DNA of 35,885 nt from Bacteroidales bacterium UBA6428 (GTDB lineage: Bacteria; Bacteroidota; Bacteroidia; Bacteroidales; UBA932): contig DJOW01000010.1 in assembly GCA_002437305.1 (NCBI GenBank), positions 61,792 through 97,676 on the forward strand, given 5' to 3'. Below, piece after piece: positions 24,654 through 33,751 of the stretch. The notes under the pieces were generated by a model, which was not told the DNA's origin, did not search any database, and saw nothing but the letters and a program-made list of their open reading frames with translations. A program made the translations under genes and the position numbers. Every line of letters starts with the position of its first letter. The stretch's first letter is position 1.

Positions 24654-27332
24654 TCAGAAGGAGTAATCTCCCGGACCAATCTCATGGATTTCGTAACTGC
24701 TGTCGTCAAGAGGACTGAGGATCGCGGCCTCGGCGCTCTTCGGAACATAGATTGTGGCATGAGCCCCGAAAGGGATCCGGCCTTCCATACGTACCACGTC
24801 TCCGTCCACCTTTACCTTGGACACGAGTGTTCCGTAAGGAGTCTGGGTCGTGTAGGACACATCGCCAAGTTCCTTGACTGGAACCGGACGGATGATAATA
24901 TGCTTGAAACCAGGCTCATAAGGATCCGTCTGAACGCCCGCCAGCATCTTATAGAACCAGACGAGGCCACCTCCGAACATCGGATGGTTTCTCGAATCGG
25001 TTCCGTCCCATTGCTCCCAAGTGGTCGTCGCCCCTTGCTCCAGCCACCACCCGAAACTCGGGAAATCCTTTTGGTTCAACAGTGTCCATGCCACGTCGTT
25101 CATTCCGTTGAGAGCGAGAGTCTCGTAGAGGAACCGATGCGCGACAAATCCGACATTGACATGGCCATTGTACTTGACCATCAGTTCTTCGCGAAGTGTG
25201 GCGCGGACTTCGTCAAGCCTATCCTGTGGAACTCCCATGTAGAGTGCATAGACATTGCCGCCGAAATCCCCGTAACTCTTTGTCTCCGGATTGTAGTAAC
25301 GCTTGTGGAACGCGTCCCTGATTCCATCAGCCTTTTTCGAATACTCCGCGGCGTCATCCTCATGGCCAAGCACTTTCGCGGTCTTGGCCGTGATGTCAGC
25401 ACACAACCAGTAGAAGAATGTGTGGACAAGTTCGTCCTGTGGAAGTCCGAATGCCGGAGCCCAGTCACCGAGGTTGTACCAGTAGAGCGGAGCGCCCTGC
25501 GGTGTCGGCTTGTGGAATGATGATGTCCCGTCCTCGATCCGCCAGGTGTCGTAGTAGCGCATGAAGTTCTTCATCGGGCCAAGGCAGCTTTCGAGAAGTG
25601 CCTTGTCTCCGTAGTGGTTGTAGAACTCCCAAGGCATGACACAGATGGCGGCGCCCCAGGCAGGACCGCCACCACAGCAAGGCTCCCACGGAGCCCCGTT
25701 CGGGACATAGCCCGACTCCGGATTCTGACTGCCTTTGACATCACCGATCCATTTGTTGTAGAATGAGGCGGCATCGAAATTGGCAAGGACCATAGGCATG
25801 GCGACCTCTCCATCTCCTGTGTAAGGGAGCCGCTCTCTATGAGGGCAATCGGAGGCCACGCCAGCGTGCATGTTGTCTATCTGGGACTGTCTCCAGATCT
25901 TCTCTATCTGACAGAACAGAGGATTGGAGCAGTCAAACTCGGCATCAGGTCTCACATCAGAGCAGACTGCCTCGGCGACTATCCGCGAGGCATCAAGATC
26001 ATTAACCCCTGAAATGACGGCTTCCCTGAAGACATACCAGGTGAACTTAGGGTTCAATGTGACAGTACCGTCAGAGGCGCGGACATATTCACACCTGCCG
26101 GCAGGATACTCTGACAAATGGTTGATCCTGACAGTGTCGCCCTTGTTGACGCCGACGCCGTCCAATTTGACCCAGCCGGAGATGACCTTGCCGAAATCGA
26201 CCTTGTACGTGCCGTTCCCAAGTCTCTCGAAGCTGACAGGCTTGAGCACCTCAATGACCTTGTCTGTCGGCCCCATGTTGGCGGTAAGCCTTCCTTGTGG
26301 CGCGTCCTTAAGGGCAGCATAGCTCAACGAGGAGTCGTCCAGACCCGGCTTGTCCCACCCGGGAATCTCAAGATTGGAGTCATGGACCTCCCCTTTGTAG
26401 AGATTGCTGAACACGACCGGAGAATGTGCCTCTTTCCAAGTGGTGTCCGAGCAGACATATTCAGTACCGCCGTCTGAATATTCAAGTTTCATCTGGAGGA
26501 TGAATCTCGGGTAGCCGTAGTTGGCTATGGTATTGTTGTTGAACATCCCCTCATGAAAATAACCGCTACCCAAAAGCATCGAAACAGCGTTCCCTCCTTT
26601 TTTCAACATTCGGGTGATGTCATAGGCGAGGTACAGGGTTCTGTAGGCGGTGACTTCCGGTTCCAAAGGAATTCTCGGATTGGTGATAAGCTCCGGTCTT
26701 GCCGTGTAGTCGGTCAGGCCCGGAACAAAGAAGTCGTCTCCCACCTTGTCGCCATTGATGGACATTTCGAACCAGCCAAGTCCGGTGACAAAAGCTTTCG
26801 CGCGGACAAGCCCATTCCTGACTGTGAACTCCTTTCGGAATATGGGTGCGGAGTTGTCCGCTGTCGGGTCACTATCATCCTGCCAGGAAGCCCCGATCCA
26901 CTGAGCCTTCCAATCGCTTTCGCTGAACATGCCGGTGGTCCAATGCGCAGGCTCCGCCCACGCGGAGGCCATGTCATCCTCGTCCCAGATTCTGACAGTC
27001 CACCAATAATCCTCCATGGAGGTCATCCCGGGCCCTGAATATGAGACCAGATGGGACTCGCTACCCATCATCTTTCCCGAATCCCAGATGTCCGCATGGC
27101 CTTCCCTTAAAGCCTTCCTGTCGGTGGCCACGAGAATCTGCCACGCGGTTTGGGTAGTGTTGTTTATCCACGAAAGCCTTGGAGCCTGAGTGTCAATGAG
27201 GATGTTGTTCCCCTCCTGATACTCGCAACGAAGAGATTCAGGAACCATGCCCATGTCTCCTCCGCATGAGCCGAGAGTGACAACGATCATCATCAAGGCC
27301 AGAATGGCCAACCTTAATTTTGCTGTCTTCAT
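24654..27332 (-). CDS. GH78 family alpha-L-rhamnosidase lipoprotein
   Basis: 892-residue lipoprotein (lipobox LGSC, Cys23). Order: a fibronectin-like N-terminal region with APRLSWINN (about 50-58), the rhamnosidase N-terminal beta-sandwich (about 130-330, with KAQWIG and KAFVTGLGWFEMSINGDKVG), a second beta domain, an (alpha/alpha)6 catalytic barrel (about 465-800) and a C-terminal beta domain. The acidic catalytic stretch DCPHRERLPYTGDGE lies near 493-507 and WWLEQGATTTWEQWDG near 760-775. It removes terminal alpha-L-rhamnose from glycans or plant glycosides, in the periplasm or at the cell surface. It is the first gene of the redox operon, 89 bp before the cytochrome fusion, with a good promoter 160 bp upstream. 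No SusCD pair is adjacent. Confidence 0.92.
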   Translation of the reverse strand: MKTAKLRLAILALMMIVVTLGSCGGDMGMVPESLRCEYQEGNNILIDTQAPRLSWINNTTQTAWQILVATDRKALREGHADIWDSGKMMGSESHLVSYSGPGMTSMEDYWWTVRIWDEDDMASAWAEPAHWTTGMFSESDWKAQWIGASWQDDSDPTADNSAPIFRKEFTVRNGLVRAKAFVTGLGWFEMSINGDKVGDDFFVPGLTDYTARPELITNPRIPLEPEVTAYRTLYLAYDITRMLKKGGNAVSMLLGSGYFHEGMFNNNTIANYGYPRFILQMKLEYSDGGTEYVCSDTTWKEAHSPVVFSNLYKGEVHDSNLEIPGWDKPGLDDSSLSYAALKDAPQGRLTANMGPTDKVIEVLKPVSFERLGNGTYKVDFGKVISGWVKLDGVGVNKGDTVRINHLSEYPAGRCEYVRASDGTVTLNPKFTWYVFREAVISGVNDLDASRIVAEAVCSDVRPDAEFDCSNPLFCQIEKIWRQSQIDNMHAGVASDCPHRERLPYTGDGEVAMPMVLANFDAASFYNKWIGDVKGSQNPESGYVPNGAPWEPCCGGGPAWGAAICVMPWEFYNHYGDKALLESCLGPMKNFMRYYDTWRIEDGTSSFHKPTPQGAPLYWYNLGDWAPAFGLPQDELVHTFFYWLCADITAKTAKVLGHEDDAAEYSKKADGIRDAFHKRYYNPETKSYGDFGGNVYALYMGVPQDRLDEVRATLREELMVKYNGHVNVGFVAHRFLYETLALNGMNDVAWTLLNQKDFPSFGWWLEQGATTTWEQWDGTDSRNHPMFGGGLVWFYKMLAGVQTDPYEPGFKHIIIRPVPVKELGDVSYTTQTPYGTLVSKVKVDGDVVRMEGRIPFGAHATIYVPKSAEAAILSPLDDSSYEIHEIGPGDYSF

Positions 27333-27491
27333 ACTATTGTTTTATCTAAATTCACCCATCCTCTCCTGCCGCAAGCATAATTACTACTCTGTCCTTGGAA
27401 GCAACAAAGCAAGTTTATGTCTCATAAAGATGGAGGGAACAATGGACACTTCAGAAATATTTCTAATTTCACTCCGATGTTCCTTCCTGTC

Positions 27492-27524
27492 AAAATTACA
27501 ATGTAGTAATATTCATAGACAAAA
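27492..27524 (-). promoter_or_regulatory. Promoter of the rhamnosidase-cytochrome operon
   Basis: On the minus strand TTTG (27521-27524) and TAATTTTG (27492-27499) are separated by 21 bp, a full match to the Bacteroidetes consensus. Transcription would begin near 27485 and give a 5' leader of about 150 nt before ATG 27332. The spacer contains one ATATTC copy. The leader has no riboswitch fold that I recognise. Confidence 0.65.
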
Positions 27525-27561
27525 GCAACTATCATTCAACAAATAAAAGGTTTAACATTGA

Positions 27562-30500
27562 TTATTTGCGGCGGATGGCGAAAACGGGGAGAATGAAGAT
27601 CACGGCGAGGATGGAGAAGAGCATGCCTGCGATGGTGCCGACAGCGAAGTCGAACCAGAAGACTTCCTCGGGGCCGTCTGTGAGGAACGGGAGAAGGCCA
27701 AGGATGGTGGAGACTATGGTGAGAGTGATCGGGTTTATCTTACGGGAGTAGGACTTGACGTAGAGGCGGATGCTATGTTTTTGAGTACGCTCACGGAGAA
27801 GGGACTGGTAGGTGGTGATGAGGTAGATGCCGGCGTTGACGACGATGCCGCTGAGCATCACGAAGGCGGCGAAACCGCCCTGGTCGAAGGAGAAGTCCGA
27901 GAGACCGAAGGCGAGGAAAAGGCCGATGAAAGAGACCGGAACCATGAAGATCACGGCAAGCGGGTAGCGGAACGACTCGAAGGTGATGGCAAGCATCACG
28001 TACATCACCGCGAGAATCAGGAACAGCAGCCACGCGTACTGCTGCTTGGCGGTGTCGAACCAGCCCCAACCCGGGACCTCGGCCTTGAAACCGATCGGAA
28101 GAACCTCTTCGTTCATATACTTCACTGCCTTTTGTGACAAGGCACGGCTGAGTTCCCAACTGCCGATGAAATCGTAGCAGACAACCAGCTCATAGGACTG
28201 GTTGCTCTTCCGGATCGTCACCCCGGTGCGTTTCTTGTCAATGCCCCCGACACTCGAAAGTGTCATCTTCTTCTGTCCGACATCTATCGGAGAGTTAAGG
28301 ACGTGCCAAAGGTCGTAGCGGTCCAGATCCGATGAGCGGAGAACCACATCGACAGATTCACCGGCATATTCATGACTTCCGATCCGCCTCTCGTAGAGAA
28401 GGGAGGCAAGAGTGCCGTAATAGGAGTAAGGATTGATGTCGGCCAGCGTCATCCGCGCGAAATCGTAGTCCAGGACAAACTCCATTGAAGGTCGTCCGTT
28501 CCAGCCGCCAGACCAGATTTCGGCACCCTGGACACGACGATTCCCGGAAAGATAGGCCATGAGTTTTTCGGCATATCGATGAAGCTCCTGATAATTGTAG
28601 CCCTTCAGGGAGATGCGGTTGCTCTTGGAGGACGACACTATGTTGTTGTTGAAATTGTTGTCATCGATTCCTGAAACCCGCCAGTTGGCTCCGCCGAAAT
28701 TGATTGCCATCCTCGTCACCTCCGACTTCAGGACGGAAGGGAAACCGGAGTTCTCATACTCTGGCTTGAATTCCACCGCGATCTCCGCGTTGTCGTAGGA
28801 ATATACCGATGTGGTGAAGACGGAGATCTCGTCGAATTTCGACAGGTAGTTCTCCATCGCCTTCACGACATCATTCAACTGGTTCACGGTACAGCCTTCA
28901 AGCATACCGGCATTGATGACAAGGCGTTTCTTTTCGGGTTCCCGGTAGAAATTGGAGCGGTTCAAAGACTTGTAGAACAGACCGAAAGACGAACTGGCGA
29001 CCTTGTCGATGACCATGCGGTTGTTGTCGTACGGTTTCCATGTCACAATCTTGTCCAAAAACTTGTCGAACCTGCTTGCCTTCGTCCTGTCATTGTCTGT
29101 CATACGCACCGGGAGCAGGCACAGAGGGACTCCGAACGCCATGACGAACAAAAGAATGTACACCCAACGATGCCGCACTCCCCAGCCGATGTAGGAAGCG
29201 TAGAATCTGTTCCAACACAGGATTCTCCGAATCTTTCGAGGGGAGTGCCCCTTGCCACCGGACATCCTTACAGGAATATACTCCATCAGTGACGGGGTGA
29301 ATAAGTAGGAGATTATCAGCGACAAACCTAAATTAATGACAATCACCCAGATGAAATCCACAAGATTGGCTTTTTCCTTCTCTGGCAGCAGGAGAACCAT
29401 CATCAGGGCACCGACGGTCGTGGCGGCAGCCGAGAGGATGGATGGGAAGGCTTTCCGATCCTTGAAATGGGCATAGTGGTCGATCATCACGATTGAGGTG
29501 TCGATGATTATGCCAAGTGAAACCGTGATGCCGGCAAGGGTGTAGATGTGGATCTGAATGCCGGTGAAGCTGTAGATCATCAACGAGGTCAAGACATTGA
29601 CTGTAAAGGTAAAGACTATGATCAACATGTACCGCCACGACCTGTTTATAAGGAACACGAACAGCAGAAGAATCAGGATGCAGAGAGCTGTGCGGATGTA
29701 AATCTTGCCGAGCTCCTCGCTGACATATTCAGAGGAATCATAGGCGATGCCGGCGGTGATTTCCGAAGGGAAGTTCTTTTGGAGTTCTGCCATCCGCTCT
29801 TTGACAGCTGAGGCTACGGTCAGCAGATTGGCGTTGGTGGCAATTTCCACTGTCAATGTAATGGTGTTCAAGCCGTTCACACGATAGTAGCCGGACGGCA
29901 ACGCTTCCACATAGCGCCACTGGGCGATGTCTCGCAGATGAATCACACGACCGTTCTGATTGCAGACCGGAATAGATCCGAAGTCCTGATCAGAGGCCTC
30001 CTTCAGACGTACCGTCATCAATCCTTCAGAGGTTTCAGTCATTCCGAGAATTTCCTCTCGATAATAAGAATTGAATGCCGAGGCGATCTCAGCGGCCGAA
30101 ACGCCTACGGACCGGATCTTGCCAGCGTCAAAAGTAATCACCCAATGGAATGGCACGCCGCCGTCGACATTGACCTTGTCAACGCCGGGAATGGCGGCCA
30201 AATGACTGAGAACGTGCTCCTTGACATATTTGGAAATCTCACGGGATGGTATCCCGCCCTTGACGAGATAGGATATTCGTGACACGCGCCCGCCTCCGGA
30301 CATGGATATTCCCGGATAGGATACATCTTTCGGGAGGCTCGGATAGACATTCCGGATCGCCGAGGCGACCTCGAAGCGTGCGGCATCCATATCCATGCCT
30401 TTGCCGAACTTGACCGAAACCGAACCGGAGCCTTTTCGGGAAGTGGAGGCGATGTCCGTGACATTGCGGATTCCGGCCAGCACTCCCTCGATCTTGGATG

Positions 30501-30687
30501 TAGCCTCGCTTTCGATTATTTCCGCAGAAGCGTTGGGGTAAGAATAGGACACATAGACCGTACGGCCTTCCGTTATCGGAGTGTATTGGATGTTGAGACG
30601 CGGAAGCGACGCCAACCCCACAAGGGACAGCGCCACCATTATCAGAACAACCGAAAATGGAGAAAGTCTATTTTTTCTTTCTTCCAT
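27562..30687 (-). CDS. RND efflux permease subunit (second of a pair)
   Basis: 1041-residue RND transporter with the usual 12 transmembrane helices and two large periplasmic loops (about 45-330 and 540-860). In helix 4 the motif reads GIIIDTSIVMID: the first aspartate of the AcrB D407-D408 pair is kept and the second is Thr. In helix 10 GIVVNAGIYLI places Asn where AcrB has K940. ATG 30687 gives the family-like start MEERKNRLSPFSV and overlaps the upstream RND gene by 20 bp in another frame. The longer open frame lies within the upstream gene. It probably pairs with that gene, as MdtB does with MdtC. Substrate unknown. The gene ends 229 bp before the rhamnosidase start, and no clear terminator is seen. 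Confidence 0.9.
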   Translation of the reverse strand: MEERKNRLSPFSVVLIMVALSLVGLASLPRLNIQYTPITEGRTVYVSYSYPNASAEIIESEATSKIEGVLAGIRNVTDIASTSRKGSGSVSVKFGKGMDMDAARFEVASAIRNVYPSLPKDVSYPGISMSGGGRVSRISYLVKGGIPSREISKYVKEHVLSHLAAIPGVDKVNVDGGVPFHWVITFDAGKIRSVGVSAAEIASAFNSYYREEILGMTETSEGLMTVRLKEASDQDFGSIPVCNQNGRVIHLRDIAQWRYVEALPSGYYRVNGLNTITLTVEIATNANLLTVASAVKERMAELQKNFPSEITAGIAYDSSEYVSEELGKIYIRTALCILILLLFVFLINRSWRYMLIIVFTFTVNVLTSLMIYSFTGIQIHIYTLAGITVSLGIIIDTSIVMIDHYAHFKDRKAFPSILSAAATTVGALMMVLLLPEKEKANLVDFIWVIVINLGLSLIISYLFTPSLMEYIPVRMSGGKGHSPRKIRRILCWNRFYASYIGWGVRHRWVYILLFVMAFGVPLCLLPVRMTDNDRTKASRFDKFLDKIVTWKPYDNNRMVIDKVASSSFGLFYKSLNRSNFYREPEKKRLVINAGMLEGCTVNQLNDVVKAMENYLSKFDEISVFTTSVYSYDNAEIAVEFKPEYENSGFPSVLKSEVTRMAINFGGANWRVSGIDDNNFNNNIVSSSKSNRISLKGYNYQELHRYAEKLMAYLSGNRRVQGAEIWSGGWNGRPSMEFVLDYDFARMTLADINPYSYYGTLASLLYERRIGSHEYAGESVDVVLRSSDLDRYDLWHVLNSPIDVGQKKMTLSSVGGIDKKRTGVTIRKSNQSYELVVCYDFIGSWELSRALSQKAVKYMNEEVLPIGFKAEVPGWGWFDTAKQQYAWLLFLILAVMYVMLAITFESFRYPLAVIFMVPVSFIGLFLAFGLSDFSFDQGGFAAFVMLSGIVVNAGIYLITTYQSLLRERTQKHSIRLYVKSYSRKINPITLTIVSTILGLLPFLTDGPEEVFWFDFAVGTIAGMLFSILAVIFILPVFAIRRK

Positions 30688-33600
30688 TATAGATCGAATA
30701 ATACAGTGCCGGCACGACGAACAGGCTGACAAGGGTTCCGACAAGCATTCCCGCTATGATCACAAGGGACATCGGGTACTGGAGGTCTGCGCCCATGCTT
30801 CCCCTCGACAGGAATGGACAGACGGCCAGAATGGTTGTCAATGAGGTCATTATGATTGCCTTGACCCTAAGCGATGACGCATCGATGACAGCCTTCTCAA
30901 GGCTTTCTCCCGCCTTGCGCATCTGATTGATCGTGTCGATCTTCAGGATGGAATCGTTGATGACGATACCGGTGATGACAATCAGACCGATCATAGACAT
31001 CAGGTTGATGCTGACCCCGAAGATCCACAGGACCATCAAAGCCACGAAGACATCAATGACAATCTCTGACAAGATGATCAATGGCTGGATCAGCGACTCG
31101 AACTGGGAGGCCAGAATCAAGTAAAGCAGAATAATGGCGACCAGCATTATGACTATCATCTCTCCGATCATCTTGCGGTTCGTGAAATATGCCCCTGAAT
31201 ACCCGACCTCGAACCCCTCATCCTCGCGCACGACATCATTAACCGCGGCCATTACAGGTTTCACGTCCTTGGAGGCGACATCCAAAGCCAAAGGGTAGTA
31301 GTTGTCTTCCGTCCCGGCAACAATGGTCTTCAGATCCTCCGCGAATGTCTGGCACACCAGATCTGCGACAGGAATCCTTATCGTCTCTCCGTTAACGTTT
31401 TTCTTCTCTATGAATGTTCCTTGGAGAATCTCCGAAAGCCCACCAGCATTGGAGCCGGTCACGACCGGAATCGTGCTGGTTCCTTGGACAATGTTGAACA
31501 GGCGGTTCTCATTGAGCGAGTTCCTCAGGATGGCCATAAGCTCGGCATAGCTCACATCATAAAGCGCAAGCAAGTCTGGGTCAGCGACAAAAAGGGCATC
31601 GGTCTTTACCGGGGGATCCGCCACCGTCACCTCCGGAAGCGCTTCCCTGATCCCGGCAAGCATATTCCTAAGCGGGCCGACCTCAACCTCTTTCGTCTTG
31701 ACAGGGCGGAGGCGTGCCGTCAGCGGGGCCTCGTTTTGGGCAAAAACCATGTCGAAGATGTTCCCGGAAGATTCGAATGAATATGCCGCGTCAGGATATT
31801 CATTCTCCATCATACCGCGCAGCTCGTCCTGCACCTTCTTTAGGGTTCGTTGGTCCTTGCAGTTGACATAGAGGGAAACTTCCGAAATTCCTTGGTCACC
31901 GCTGTGGCCCAGGATGAACTGTTGGGAGCCGACAAGAGCGGTCATCTGCTTCACGCTCCCAGCCAGTCTACTCTCTAACTCCTTGATTCGTTCCGCGTTA
32001 CGCTCGACGTAAATATGCTCGTTCCAGTCAATTTTCATTATTGCGTCCGTCTGGGTCATCTCTGGGAGACGGGACTTCGGCATTTCAAGGAAACAGAACG
32101 CCAAGCCGATGACCGACACGGCAAGAAGCCCCCATGCGACCGGCCTGTGCCGGATGAACCATTCCATAAGTTTGTCGTCCCAACGACGGATAGGCTCGTC
32201 AAAGTTGATCTTTTCCAGCAACGGACTTGGGCGGAATCCGTCCGAGCCCTTGAACCACCAATAGTAATAGACCGGAATCACGAGGATGGTCACGAGGTAC
32301 GAGGTCAGAAGTACAATTGTCACAGACATCGCCTGATCATAGAACATCGCTCCTGCTATACCGCTCAGGAATATCAACGGGATGAACACGGCGCATGTGG
32401 TCAGCACGGAGCTGAGCATCGCTCCCATCACTTCTCTTGTGCCTTCAAGCACAGCCGAGCGCAGGTTTCCCTCGCGCTGCCAGCGGCCGGTTATGTTGTC
32501 CACGAGGATTACCGTGTTGTCTGTCATCATTCCGACCCCGAGAAGCAGGCCGGAAAGGGATATAATGTTCAGTGTCAAACCTATGGCATAGGAGCAGAGC
32601 ATCGAGAAGATCAGTGCCACAGGCATCGTCAGAATGACCAGCACCGGAGAGCGGAAGTCCCTCATGAAGAGGAATATGATGACGCTCGCCAGAAGGAGGG
32701 CGACGATGATGTTCTGCAACAGATTGTTGATGGTGTACTCAAGGAGCTGGGTCTGGTCCCTTGTGATCTCGAACTTTAGCTGGGGATAGTCTTCCCTGAA
32801 GCTGTCCATCAGGCGGTTCATTGCCGACTTGAGGTCGGACATCTTTGCCTCGCTCTGTTTGATGACAGCAAGGCAGACAGCGTCCTCTCCGTCAGAGCGG
32901 ACCAGGCCGGTCCGTTTGGCGGGGTGGACCATGACCGTGGCGACGTCCTTTATCTGAAGGAGGCGGCCTTCTTTCTTGAACCACAGATTGGCGATGTCCT
33001 CGCTGGAGGAGGCGCGCGAGTCGAACTTGACGTTGTAGCGGTACTCTCCGTCACGGATCGTCAGGCTGCCGAGACGGATGTTCGAGCTTTTGACGCAGTT
33101 CTCGAACTCGGACATCGTCATGCCCATCTGGAGGAGTTTGGACTCGTCCGGGATGATGAGAATCTCATCGCTGACAAGGCCGCTGATGTCCACCATCGCG
33201 ACTTCGGGAAGTTGCTCGATGCGTTTGCTGATCACGTCACGGGAGAATCGGCTCATCCGGGAGAAGGATTCGGTGACGGGGAAGAGGTCATCTGGTTCAC
33301 CAAGATCGGCGCGCTTCGACAGGCTGGTAATGTTGACAAAGAACGCAGGAATGTCTGTTGCGCTGGCCTTAAGCACTTTGGGACGGCCAACATCGCCAAG
33401 GCCGGACATGGACCGGTCAATCTTCTCGTTGACCTCGATGAAAAGGTAGTCGATGTCCGCACCGTGATTGAACGTGAGCCGGATTGTACCGCTACCGTCC
33501 TTGGCCTCGCTGACGATGTCCTCCAGACCGTTGATCTGGATGAGCTGCTGGCGCAGAGGCTTCAGCACACTCTCGTCCATCTCCCTGGCCGAAAGCTCCG

Positions 33601-33748
33601 ATGACGTGGCCTGCACCGTGATGTAAGGGATGTCCACGTCCGGAATCAGCGACACCGGCAGCAAACGGATGCTGACAATGCCCAGCACAACGATGACAAG
33701 GGTTATCATCGTCACGGTTATCGGACGGTCGATCAAATGTTTAAGCAT
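30668..33748 (-). CDS. RND efflux permease subunit (first of a pair)
   Basis: 1026-residue RND transporter beginning MLKHLIDRPITVTMI, typical of the AcrB/CusA superfamily, with 12 helices and two periplasmic porter loops. Helix 4 reads GMMTDNTVILVDN, so only one of the two AcrB proton-relay aspartates is present. Helix 10 reads GIVINDSILKID, with Asn-Asp where AcrB has Lys-Asn. The start is ATG 33748, 3 bp after the adaptor's stop; GTG 33751 is an alternative. The last 20 bp overlap the next RND gene, so the two permeases are translationally coupled and probably assemble together with the HlyD adaptor and TolC. Confidence 0.92.
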   Translation of the reverse strand: MLKHLIDRPITVTMITLVIVVLGIVSIRLLPVSLIPDVDIPYITVQATSSELSAREMDESVLKPLRQQLIQINGLEDIVSEAKDGSGTIRLTFNHGADIDYLFIEVNEKIDRSMSGLGDVGRPKVLKASATDIPAFFVNITSLSKRADLGEPDDLFPVTESFSRMSRFSRDVISKRIEQLPEVAMVDISGLVSDEILIIPDESKLLQMGMTMSEFENCVKSSNIRLGSLTIRDGEYRYNVKFDSRASSSEDIANLWFKKEGRLLQIKDVATVMVHPAKRTGLVRSDGEDAVCLAVIKQSEAKMSDLKSAMNRLMDSFREDYPQLKFEITRDQTQLLEYTINNLLQNIIVALLLASVIIFLFMRDFRSPVLVILTMPVALIFSMLCSYAIGLTLNIISLSGLLLGVGMMTDNTVILVDNITGRWQREGNLRSAVLEGTREVMGAMLSSVLTTCAVFIPLIFLSGIAGAMFYDQAMSVTIVLLTSYLVTILVIPVYYYWWFKGSDGFRPSPLLEKINFDEPIRRWDDKLMEWFIRHRPVAWGLLAVSVIGLAFCFLEMPKSRLPEMTQTDAIMKIDWNEHIYVERNAERIKELESRLAGSVKQMTALVGSQQFILGHSGDQGISEVSLYVNCKDQRTLKKVQDELRGMMENEYPDAAYSFESSGNIFDMVFAQNEAPLTARLRPVKTKEVEVGPLRNMLAGIREALPEVTVADPPVKTDALFVADPDLLALYDVSYAELMAILRNSLNENRLFNIVQGTSTIPVVTGSNAGGLSEILQGTFIEKKNVNGETIRIPVADLVCQTFAEDLKTIVAGTEDNYYPLALDVASKDVKPVMAAVNDVVREDEGFEVGYSGAYFTNRKMIGEMIVIMLVAIILLYLILASQFESLIQPLIILSEIVIDVFVALMVLWIFGVSINLMSMIGLIVITGIVINDSILKIDTINQMRKAGESLEKAVIDASSLRVKAIIMTSLTTILAVCPFLSRGSMGADLQYPMSLVIIAGMLVGTLVSLFVVPALYYSIYNGRKKK

Positions 33749-33751
33749 CAC

